DNA of 6,111 nt from JAPLGE01 sp964355545 (GTDB lineage: Bacteria; Bipolaricaulota; Bipolaricaulia; UBA7950; UBA9294): the NCBI GenBank assembly GCA_964355545.1, contig CAYHEK010000083.1, forward strand, positions 1-6,111. The letters are read 5' to 3'. The position numbers were made by a program, and so were the translations under genes. Shown one piece after another: positions 1 to 5,900 of this stretch; positions within the stretch are counted from its first letter, which is position 1, and each line of letters opens with the position of its first letter. The notes beneath the pieces were generated by a model that worked only from the letters and a program-made list of their open reading frames with translations, had not been told where the DNA came from and did no database searches.

Positions 1-2460
1 CTTTCCCTTCCCGCTTTCCTTGTCCTCGACCTTCCTCACCTTCTTCTTAGTCTTCTCCTCTTTCTCCGTCTCCTCTTTCAGAGCACGGCGGATCTCCTCC
101 AGGCGCGCGGCGGCGCGGCCGAAGACGGTCTCCGGCGGGAAGGAGCCGTCCTTCTTCGGGGTTCCCGCAGGGACGCCGGTCAGGATCTCGATCCCGTCCT
201 CCACGGTCGCGATCGGATAGATGTGGAACTTCCCTGCGGCGACGGCGTCGACGACCTCCTCGGAGAGCATCAGGTGGTCGACGTTCTGAGCGGGGATCAG
301 GACGCCCTGGTCGCCGGTCGAGCCCTTGGCCCGGCAGACGCGGAAGAACCCTTCAACCTTCTCGTTCACCCCGCCGATCGGCTGGATCTCGCCCTTCTGG
401 TTGACCGACCCGGTGACGGCGATCCCCTGTTTCACGGGGAGGCTGGAGAGGCTGGAGAGGAGGGCGTACAGTTCGCTCGATGAGGCGCTGTCCCCGTCGA
501 TCATCGAGTAGCTCTGCTCGAAGGCGAGGCTGGCAGAGAGGCTGAGCGGCCGATCCTTGGCGAACCGCTCACCGAGGAAGCCTGTTAGGATCATGATCCC
601 CTTCGTATGGGTGTGGCCTCCGAGCTCGGCCTCGCGCTCGATGTCGACGATCCCGTCCTTCCCGGTGTGGACCGTCGCCGTGATCCGCGACGGCCGGCCG
701 AAGAGGTAGTCTCCCATCGCGTGCACGGCGAGCCCGTTCACCTGGCCGGTCTTCGCCCCTTCCGTGTCGACGAGGATCTGGCCGCGGGTGATCATCTCGC
801 GGATCTTCTCCTCGATCCGGTCGAGCCGGTGGTCGCGCTGCTTGAGGGTGCGGCGGACGTGCTCCCCGCTGACGTGAGGGGAGCCTTCGGCGCGCGCCCA
901 GTACGAGGCCTCCTTGATGGCGGAGGTCAGGTCCCCGAACTGACAGGAGAGCTTCTTCTGATCGCCGGCGAGCTCGGAGGAGTACTCGACGATCTTCGCG
1001 ACTCCGCTTGGGTCGAAGGGGAGGAGGCTTGGGTCCTCCTCTCCGCGGGCGCGCAGGAAGCGGGCGATCTCGAGTTCCCGCTCCGGGGAGCGCTCCATCT
1101 CCGTCCCGAAGTCACTCTTCACGCTGAAGAGCTTCGGGAAGTCCTCGTCGTAGATGTGGAGGAGTTCGTAGATCAGGGGGCTCCCGATGATGATGATCTT
1201 CAGGCGGAGCGGGACGGGCTCTGGCCGGAGCCCCTCGGTCGCCGCGTAGCCAAGCATCTGCAGCGGATCCTCGATGCGGATCTCCTGACGCTTGATTGCA
1301 ATCTTCAGCGCTTCCCAGGAGAGGCCGACGCGGAAGAGGTTGTTCGCGTTCAAGACGAGGTAGCCGCCGTTCGCGCGGTGGAGGGAGCCCGGCTTGATCA
1401 TCGTGAAGTCGGTGACGGCGACCCCCATCTGAACGCGGCGCTCGATCGAACCGAAGAGATTCGTGTAGGTCGCGTTCTGCTCGACGATCACCGGCGCCCC
1501 CTCGGTCTGGGAGTTGTCCACGAGGACATTGACGTCGTAGCGCTTGAGGGGATCGGGTTGGGGAATGGGGAACGGGAAGGGCGCCTTCTTGGACCCTTGG
1601 GTTCCTCCCTCCTGGAAGTCGTCGAGGTTCTCCACGATGTCGTTCTTCGCGGAATCGAGGAAGGAGGCGACCTTCTCGATCTCGCCGTAGCGGCCCTTTA
1701 GCTGGTTGAAGTGCGGCTCGATCATGAACAGGACCGCCTCCTTGGCCAGCTTCTTGATCTCGGCCTCCCGCTCCTCCTCTACCCGGGTGATCTCTTGCAG
1801 GCGCTCCTGGATGAGGGCCTGCACCTCGATCTGCTTCTCGCGGATCGCCGCGCGCTCCTCCTCGGAGAGGGCCTCGTACTCCTCCTGGCTGAGCGGCTCA
1901 CCGCCCTCGCGCAGGGGGAGGGTGTTGATCCCGATCGGGGTGCGCTGGATCGCGAACCCCAGCTCTCGGGACTTGGTCTCCATCGCTTCGAGGAGCTTGG
2001 TGCGCTTCTCGGCGTAGCGCTCGTTGATCTTCTTCGAGCGGGCCTTGAACTCGTCCGACTCGAAGACCTTGGGGATGTCCCGGCGCAGCCGCGCGATCAG
2101 GTGGTCCATGTCCTGGCGGAGCTGGCACCCCATCCCGGCCGGGAGCTCGAGATACCGGGGGCTGTAGGGGTTATCGAAACTGTGGACGAAGCAGAGGTCG
2201 GGAGGTTTGGGGGCAGTCTTGCTCACACGGCTTAGGAAGTACTCGACCGCCGACATCTTCCCCGTCCCGGGATCTCCTGCCACGTAGATGTTGTAGCGGT
2301 TCTTCGCGTCCTTGATCCCCAGGCCGAGCGTGAGCGCCTCGATGGCCCGTTCCTGGCCGATGATCCGATCCAGGGGCTCGAGCTCGTCGGTCGTCTCGAA
2401 GTCGAAAGCCGCAGGGTCGCACGAGTAGCGAAGTTCTCCTGCATCCAGTTCCTTGACCAT
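1..2460 (-). CDS. Lon-like protease with AAA_32-type ATPase domain (LonC/YcbZ-like), 3' end beyond window
   Basis: Likely a cytoplasmic serine protease of peptidase family S16 that degrades damaged or regulatory proteins. Reading from ATG 2458-2460 gives 820 codons without a stop to the window edge. Visible parts: Walker A GDPGTGK at residues 62-68; a long charged helical insert at about 120-300, like the helical domain of LonC-type proteins; HRANGGYLVL at 361-370; IIIIGSP at 422-428; and a C-terminal protease domain from about 565 to 770. The catalytic serine is S658 in DGDSAS and the lysine is K701 in GGVNEK. Their 43-residue spacing equals that of the E. coli Lon dyad (S679/K722). The usual Walker B acid positions read N-A-N-N (371-374), so ATP hydrolysis is uncertain. 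From about residue 790 the protein is a Lys/Glu-rich tail. Family members are about 800 residues, so little is missing. The start is fixed by AGGAGG five bases upstream. It is not classical LonA, because the N-terminal LAN domain is absent. Confidence 0.93.
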   Translation of the reverse strand, partial: MVKELDAGELRYSCDPAAFDFETTDELEPLDRIIGQERAIEALTLGLGIKDAKNRYNIYVAGDPGTGKMSAVEYFLSRVSKTAPKPPDLCFVHSFDNPYSPRYLELPAGMGCQLRQDMDHLIARLRRDIPKVFESDEFKARSKKINERYAEKRTKLLEAMETKSRELGFAIQRTPIGINTLPLREGGEPLSQEEYEALSEEERAAIREKQIEVQALIQERLQEITRVEEEREAEIKKLAKEAVLFMIEPHFNQLKGRYGEIEKVASFLDSAKNDIVENLDDFQEGGTQGSKKAPFPFPIPQPDPLKRYDVNVLVDNSQTEGAPVIVEQNATYTNLFGSIERRVQMGVAVTDFTMIKPGSLHRANGGYLVLNANNLFRVGLSWEALKIAIKRQEIRIEDPLQMLGYAATEGLRPEPVPLRLKIIIIGSPLIYELLHIYDEDFPKLFSVKSDFGTEMERSPERELEIARFLRARGEEDPSLLPFDPSGVAKIVEYSSELAGDQKKLSCQFGDLTSAIKEASYWARAEGSPHVSGEHVRRTLKQRDHRLDRIEEKIREMITRGQILVDTEGAKTGQVNGLAVHAMGDYLFGRPSRITATVHTGKDGIVDIEREAELGGHTHTKGIMILTGFLGERFAKDRPLSLSASLAFEQSYSMIDGDSASSSELYALLSSLSSLPVKQGIAVTGSVNQKGEIQPIGGVNEKVEGFFRVCRAKGSTGDQGVLIPAQNVDHLMLSEEVVDAVAAGKFHIYPIATVEDGIEILTGVPAGTPKKDGSFPPETVFGRAAARLEEIRRALKEETEKEEKTKKKVRKVEDKESGKGK

Positions 2461-2481
2461 TCTCTCCTCCTCACCTAGGAT
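2453..2481 (+). promoter_or_regulatory. Putative promoter of the PLD gene, overlapping the lon-like start
   Basis: TTGACC (2453-2458, five of six bases) and TAGGAT (2476-2481, four of six) are exactly 17 bp apart. The -35 lies inside the first codons of the divergent lon-like gene. A start about seven bases past the -10 (near 2488) leaves only about four bases before ATG 2492, so the mRNA would be nearly leaderless. This fits the lack of a good Shine-Dalgarno. Prediction by inspection only. Confidence 0.45.
2466..2471 (-). promoter_or_regulatory. Shine-Dalgarno of the lon-like gene
   Basis: Read on the minus strand this is AGGAGG, five bases before the ATG at 2458-2460. It is a full match to the anti-Shine-Dalgarno core and settles the start codon. 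No other gene in the window has so strong a site. Confidence 0.8.
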
Positions 2482-2509
2482 TCTAGACGAGATGCGTGGG
2501 CTGGTGCAA
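2480..2509 (-). promoter_or_regulatory. Putative sigma70-type promoter of the lon-like gene
   Basis: On the minus strand, TTGCAC (2504-2509) and TAGAAT (2480-2485) are separated by 18 bp. The -10 matches TATAAT at five of six bases; the -35 matches only in TTG. Transcription would start near 2472-2473, giving a leader of about 12 bases that still carries the AGGAGG site. The -10 overlaps the proposed -10 of the divergent PLD gene. Prediction by inspection only. Confidence 0.45.
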
Positions 2510-3583
2510 CGAGGTCCTTGCGTGGCCGGGGTCCTTCTTCTCCTTGTCGTGGGGATGGGAGGGAGGCTCCTTGCCGCGACGCGGGTCTGGCCGGTGATCG
2601 ACCGGCCGGGGAGGTGCGTCTACTGCGCCTCGGTCGAGGTGGCGTTCGCGGAGGCGCGAGGGTCGATCGACCTCCTCCTCTCGAATGCCGAGCTGGAAGA
2701 AAACCCCCTGTGGGAGGGCCTACTCCTTGCGGTCTCCCGCGGGGTGCGGGTGCGCGTCCTCCTGGACACAAGCGCCTGGTCGCCTGAGATTACGGAGAAG
2801 AACCGGCCGACCCTCGCTTTCCTAGCAGAGCACGGGATCGAGGCGCGGCTCGACGACCCGGAGGTGACCACGCACGCCAAGCTTGTGGTCGTCGATCGGC
2901 AGGTGGTGATCCTCGGTTCATCGAACTGGAATCGGCACGCGTTCTACGAGCAAGAACAGGCGAACGTCCTCGTCGAAGATGACGAAGTCGGGGAAGTCTT
3001 CGCTACTTACTTCGATCGGCTGTGGGAAGGGACCCTTGTTGAAGAGGGCGTGGCGCTCGATCTGGGATTCTTGGAGAGTGCCGGCCCGCTCCTCGTCCCA
3101 ATCCCGGAGACAGTCGGGACGAAGAACTACGCCTCCATCCTCCTTGCGCTCCTCCAGCGGGCGGAGCGATCGGTCCACGTGGTCATGTACCGAGCTACCT
3201 ACTACCCGGAGTATCCGGGGAGCCTGTCGAACGAGATCCTGCAAGGCCTCGTCGATGCGGCGAGCCGCGGGCTCGACGTCGAGGTCCTCCTCGACGACTG
3301 TGCCTTCTTCCCTGAGTCGGCCGAGGCAAACCGGGAGGCGGCGCTCTACCTTTACCTCCATGGGGTAGAGGTCCGCTTCGACGACCCGGCGGAGACGACC
3401 CACGCGAAGCTCGTCATCGTGGACGGGGAGAGCGTGCTTCTTGGCTCCACGAACTGGAACTACTACTCCCTGGAGAAGAATAACGAAGTCGACCTCGCCC
3501 TGATCGACCTTGCGGCCGTGGCCGCTCCCTACGAGGGCTTCTTCCGCCTCTTGTGGGAGAGAGCGAGAAGGCTCACCGACTGA
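2492..3583 (+). CDS. Exported protein with two phospholipase D-like (HKD) domains
   Basis: A 363-residue member of the PLD superfamily, whose enzymes cleave or transfer phosphodiester bonds in lipids or nucleic acids; the substrate cannot be told here. Two repeated halves each carry a full motif: H128-x-K130-x4-D135 followed by GSSNWN (142-147), and H304-x-K306-x4-D311 followed by GSTNWN (318-323). Two HKD motifs normally form one active site within a chain. Residues 1 to about 29 look like a signal peptide: Arg near the start, a VAGVLLLLVVG core, then LLAA. The protein therefore probably acts outside the cytoplasm. A C-x-x-C (42-45) follows early in the mature part. I chose ATG 2492 over an in-frame TTG at 2453, because the longer form would put an acidic stretch before the signal and overlap the divergent gene. 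Alternatives are a secreted nuclease or a cardiolipin synthase-like enzyme; no further membrane segments are seen. Confidence 0.9.
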   Translation: MRGLVQRGPCVAGVLLLLVVGMGGRLLAATRVWPVIDRPGRCVYCASVEVAFAEARGSIDLLLSNAELEENPLWEGLLLAVSRGVRVRVLLDTSAWSPEITEKNRPTLAFLAEHGIEARLDDPEVTTHAKLVVVDRQVVILGSSNWNRHAFYEQEQANVLVEDDEVGEVFATYFDRLWEGTLVEEGVALDLGFLESAGPLLVPIPETVGTKNYASILLALLQRAERSVHVVMYRATYYPEYPGSLSNEILQGLVDAASRGLDVEVLLDDCAFFPESAEANREAALYLYLHGVEVRFDDPAETTHAKLVIVDGESVLLGSTNWNYYSLEKNNEVDLALIDLAAVAAPYEGFFRLLWERARRLTD

Positions 3584-3596
3584 CCTTCGGCCGATC

Positions 3597-4277
3597 TCAA
3601 GACCGGAGGCAGCCGCCGCGGTACTCGGGGACGATCGAATAGCGGTCGACCTCTGCGCACAGGCGAATGTCACCCTCGTAGCCGAGCTCAAGGAGGCGTC
3701 GGGCCGATTCCGTCGCGAGGAAGAACCCCTCAAGCTGCGAGGTGGAGATCGGCGGGGGGAGTCCCTCGGGGATCGGGGCGCCGAGCCGCACAAGGAGGAG
3801 GGAGGCAGTCATGGCGTCCTCATCGCTTGGGCCGTCCTTTTCGCTTGAGAGGAGGATCCCAAGCTCACTGGGATCCTCTCTCTCGATCCGCGCGGCGAGA
3901 GAGGAGAGGTTCAGAGGCGAGCCGACGAGGACCGGCCGAGGGTGCGCGGCGACGGCGAGGAGACAGGGGACGCCGCAGCTCGTGGTGAGGGCGAGGGCCT
4001 GTGCGGCACCCCTTCTCCGCCGGAGGAGCTCGCTCGGGGAGTTCCCAAGGTCGAGCGAGGGAATCTTCTCCCCTCCCCGCTCGCCCGCGGTGAGGGCCCC
4101 TTCCCCCTTGAGCGCGACTGCCTCCTCTGCTGAGAGGACGGGGATCACGTCCATGCCGAGGTGAAGGGCGACGATCGCTGTAGCGCTCATGCGCAGGGCG
4201 TCGATCACCACGATCGGCCCGCGCGTTCCCACAAGGGCGCGCCCACCGGCAACGCCGCGCTCGACCCGGCTCTTCAT
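3597..4277 (-). CDS. comB: ComB family protein (2-phosphosulfolactate phosphatase-like)
   Basis: A 226-residue protein, the usual length for the ComB family. ComB removes phosphate from 2-phosphosulfolactate in a Mg-dependent step of coenzyme M synthesis in methanogens; many bacterial relatives have no settled role. Family marks: VVIDALRMSAT (23-33, the D-x-x-R strand), a VIPVLSAEEA stretch (44-53), AGERGG (64-69), LDLGNSP (75-81), LVGSPLN (117-123), DED at 152-154 where the family has LED, and a DRYSIVPEY end (211-219). The usual TT-N-G-T stretch reads TTSCGV here (98-103), and the region before DED is also divergent, so the substrate may differ. The ATG overlaps the nfeD stop as ATGA, with GAGG just ahead, so it is the second gene of an operon and probably translationally coupled. 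No comA, comC or other sulfolactate gene is in view, so family membership is firmer than the reaction. Confidence 0.85.
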   Translation of the reverse strand: MKSRVERGVAGGRALVGTRGPIVVIDALRMSATAIVALHLGMDVIPVLSAEEAVALKGEGALTAGERGGEKIPSLDLGNSPSELLRRRRGAAQALALTTSCGVPCLLAVAAHPRPVLVGSPLNLSSLAARIEREDPSELGILLSSEKDGPSDEDAMTASLLLVRLGAPIPEGLPPPISTSQLEGFFLATESARRLLELGYEGDIRLCAEVDRYSIVPEYRGGCLRS

Positions 4278-5554
4278 GACCTCGATCTCACGAGGAGCCG
4301 GCGGCCGTCCAAGCGCTCGACGACCACCGGCCGGCCGGCGGGGATCGACCCTTCGAGGGAGCGGGCGTCCCAGTACTCCCCCTGAATGAATACCTTCCCT
4401 TCCGGGGCGAGGTCGGTGCGCGCGTTTCCGGTCGCTCCGATCAGGCTGGACGCGCCGGTGACCGGCCGCTTGCGCTGGATGAGTAAGCCTTTGGAGAGGA
4501 CGAAGACGAATAGAGCGGTGATCGCCCCCACCGTGAGGAGGACGGTAGACAAGGAAAGCCCGACCGCCCGGTCCGGGATGTCGAATAGGGTGAGCGAGCC
4601 GAGGAGGAGGCCTGCGATTCCCCCCGCGGTGAGCGCTCCGTGGGTGGGGGTGAAGACGTCGAGGGCGAGGAGGGCGATGCCGAACAGGACGAGGACGACC
4701 CCGGTGACGTTGACGGGAAGGATCTGAAGCCCGAACAGAGCGAGGACAAGGCAGACCACACCGACGACCAAGCCGAAGCCGATCCCCGGGTGGAAGAGCT
4801 CGAAGGCAAGCCCGGCCAGGCCGAGGATGAAGAGGACGTAGACGAGGTTTGGGTCGACGAGGTACCCCAGGAGTCGCTCACGCAGGGTGGGTCGGATCTC
4901 CCAAACGGGGAGGCCCGCGGTGTGGAGGACGCGGCCATCGCGCAGGGCGTAGCCATCGAGGCGAGCGAGGAGCTCCTCGGTGTCCGCGACGACGACGTCG
5001 ATCACCCCGCGGGTGAGGGCCTCCGCCGCAGAGAGGGAACCCGACTCGCGCACGGCCTCCTCCGCCCAGGAGGCGTCCCGCCCCCTCTCCTCCGCGATCG
5101 AGCGAGCGAAGGCGACGGCGTCGTTCGTCGCCTTCTCGGCCATGGTCGATCCCTTTTCCTCACCGCCGAAGAGATCGACTGGGTGGGCGGCGCCGATGTT
5201 CGTCCCCGGGGCCATGGCGGCGACATGGGCGGCCAGGGTGATGAAGACGCCCGCGGACGCGGCACGCGCGCCGGCTGGACCGACGAAGACGACGATCGGG
5301 ACGGTCGATCCAAGTTCCCCCATCACGATGTTGCGCATCGATTCCCCCAGCCCTCCCGGGGTGTCGAGCTCGATGACGAGCATCGCCGCCCGATCGTTTT
5401 CCGCTCGCTCGATCGCGCGCAGGATGAACTCCTTGCTGATCGGGTTGATCGAGCCGGTGAGATGGGCCCAATGGATGGCGTCGGCCGCGCGGCTCGCGGA
5501 CGCAGCGAGGGTGACCGCCGTCACGAGGAGGAGTAGTAGAACGCGCTTCTTCAT
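4274..5554 (-). CDS. nfeD: Full-length NfeD: membrane-bound ClpP-class serine protease with C-terminal OB fold
   Basis: A 426-residue NfeD of the long type. Residues 1 to about 23 form a signal peptide (KKR, a Leu-rich core, SRA). Residues 26-215 are the ClpP/crotonase-fold protease domain: LDTPGG (63-68), nucleophile S100 in AASAG, and K141 in AEKATND. The Ser-Lys spacing of 41 equals that of the characterised archaeal PH1510 (S97/K138). Four or five hydrophobic segments follow (about 237-275, 283-302, 308-323, 334-354). The soluble end (365-426), with GATGNARTDLAPEG and a VVVERLDG strand, is the NfeD OB fold. Relatives cleave hydrophobic stretches of membrane proteins such as stomatins. The usual slipin (stomatin) partner gene is not next to it here; the downstream neighbour is comB, overlapping by four bases. 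The start has no good Shine-Dalgarno and may be leaderless. Confidence 0.95.
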   Translation of the reverse strand: MKKRVLLLLLVTAVTLAASASRAADAIHWAHLTGSINPISKEFILRAIERAENDRAAMLVIELDTPGGLGESMRNIVMGELGSTVPIVVFVGPAGARAASAGVFITLAAHVAAMAPGTNIGAAHPVDLFGGEEKGSTMAEKATNDAVAFARSIAEERGRDASWAEEAVRESGSLSAAEALTRGVIDVVVADTEELLARLDGYALRDGRVLHTAGLPVWEIRPTLRERLLGYLVDPNLVYVLFILGLAGLAFELFHPGIGFGLVVGVVCLVLALFGLQILPVNVTGVVLVLFGIALLALDVFTPTHGALTAGGIAGLLLGSLTLFDIPDRAVGLSLSTVLLTVGAITALFVFVLSKGLLIQRKRPVTGASSLIGATGNARTDLAPEGKVFIQGEYWDARSLEGSIPAGRPVVVERLDGRRLLVRSRS

Positions 5555-5565
5555 GTCCGCACCAG

Positions 5566-5593
5566 ATTATCGCCGCGCTCGCGGTCGACGCAA
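5566..5593 (-). promoter_or_regulatory. Putative promoter of the nfeD-comB operon
   Basis: On the minus strand TTGCGT (5588-5593) and GATAAT (5566-5571) are 16 bp apart. The -10 matches TATAAT at five of six bases and stands out in very GC-rich surroundings; the -35 is weak. Only 11 bases (5555-5565) separate the -10 from the nfeD ATG, so a start at the usual distance leaves about four bases of leader. Prediction by inspection. Confidence 0.45.
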
Positions 5594-5686
5594 CATGCGC
5601 TGGCTCGCTTCCCGAGGCGAACGGCTCGAGCTAGAGTGGCGGCGAACGGAGAAGCACATCGAGAGAGAGCATCGGATGCGATCTTT

Positions 5687-5706
5687 AGGCGGGTAGCAAG
5701 CCGCCT
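5687..5706. repeat. Small GC-rich inverted repeat just upstream of the riboswitch promoter
   Basis: AGGCGG (5687-5692) and CCGCCT (5701-5706) are perfect reverse complements around an 8-base spacer. The right arm ends one base before the -35 hexamer. No T-run follows on either strand, so it is not an intrinsic terminator. It could be an operator, perhaps for the downstream ribbon-helix-helix protein, or chance. The rest of 5572-5707 holds nothing else I can support. Confidence 0.3.
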
Positions 5707-5707
5707 C

Positions 5708-5736
5708 TTGACAGCGCTCGCGGGGCCGTGTATGAT
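5708..5736 (+). promoter_or_regulatory. Strong sigma70-type promoter for the riboswitch leader
   Basis: A perfect TTGACA (5708-5713), a 17-bp spacer and TATGAT (5731-5736, five of six bases). Transcription should start near 5742-5744, about ten bases before the aptamer. It is by far the best promoter in the window. This suggests steady initiation with control left to the RNA leader. Confidence 0.85.
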
Positions 5737-5752
5737 GGTGACACATAGGTTA

Positions 5753-5833
5753 TGGCTCTGATCAAGGCAAACCTATCGCAAGATAGGGGCGCAAAGCCAC
5801 GGGCCTCACGAAGGCAGCCGGGTTGCCAGGCCG
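5753..5833 (+). promoter_or_regulatory. Cyclic di-GMP class I (GEMM-I) riboswitch aptamer
   Basis: The conserved core is present in order: GGCAAACC (5766-5773); a six-pair P2 stem CCTATC/GATAGG closed by a GCAA tetraloop (5772-5787); GCGCAAAGCC (5789-5798); a P3 hairpin with GCCT (5803-5806) pairing AGGC (5812-5815); then AGCCGGGTTGCC (5816-5827). The GNRA tetraloop fits the family's tetraloop-receptor contact. P1 is probably short: TGGCT (5753-5757) with GGCCG (5829-5833), partly G-U. Aligned to V. cholerae Vc2, the ligand-contacting positions G20, A47 and C92 correspond to G5766, A5793 and C5826. A G at position 20 favours c-di-GMP over the cGAMP-type variant, which has A there. It lies about ten bases after the predicted start of transcription and reads into the gene at 5901. 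Confidence 0.93.
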
Positions 5834-5864
5834 AAGGAACAACTGGCGACCCGGATTTCTTTTT
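5818..5864 (+). terminator. Rho-independent terminator overlapping the aptamer (riboswitch expression platform)
   Basis: CCGGGTTGCCAG (5818-5829) pairs with CTGGCGACCCGG (5843-5854) over 12 bp with one G-U pair and a 13-base loop. It is followed by ATTTCTTTTT (5855-5864). The 5' arm includes the 3' strand of P3, the base equivalent to C92, and the start of the 3' strand of P1. Aptamer and terminator therefore cannot form together. Ligand-bound RNA should read through, making this an ON switch. Confidence 0.85.
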
Positions 5865-5887
5865 GGGTGGCGGGAAAAGCGAGAGGG

Positions 5888-5893
5888 AAGGGG
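5888..5893 (+). promoter_or_regulatory. Purine-rich ribosome binding site for the GTG start
   Basis: AAGGGG ends seven bases before GTG 5901, within a purine-rich run (5879-5899). A second G-rich patch, GGGAG (5895-5899), is too close to serve well. The site lies past the terminator, so it is transcribed only after read-through. Confidence 0.5.
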
Positions 5894-5900
5894 TGGGAGC

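Noticed and set aside
607..1701. 364-codon plus-strand open frame
   Set aside because: It lies antisense to the intact Lon-like gene. The translation is a low-complexity Val/Leu/Asp/Glu string with no family features, as expected from the mirror frame of a GC-rich gene.
2453..2491. TTG 2453 as an earlier start for the PLD protein
   Set aside because: It would add 13 residues, including Asp and Glu, ahead of a clean signal peptide and would overlap the lon-like start. The TTG is better read as part of a -35 element.
2918..3793. 291-codon minus-strand open frame
   Set aside because: It is antisense to the PLD gene and crosses into the end of comB. The HKD motifs on the plus strand show which strand is real.
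4640..5536. 298-codon plus-strand open frame
   Set aside because: It is antisense to nfeD. It has Asp/Glu/Gly-rich composition and no recognisable domain, while the minus strand has clear catalytic motifs.
5595..5696. Possible 33-codon plus-strand gene between nfeD and the riboswitch
   Set aside because: No ribosome binding site, no promoter of its own and a random-looking charged sequence; it is the tail of a longer antisense frame.
5766..5773. cGAMP-type (GEMM-Ib) riboswitch
   Set aside because: By alignment to the Vc2 and Geobacter aptamers the specificity position is G, not A. It is kept as a finding because the alignment was done by eye.
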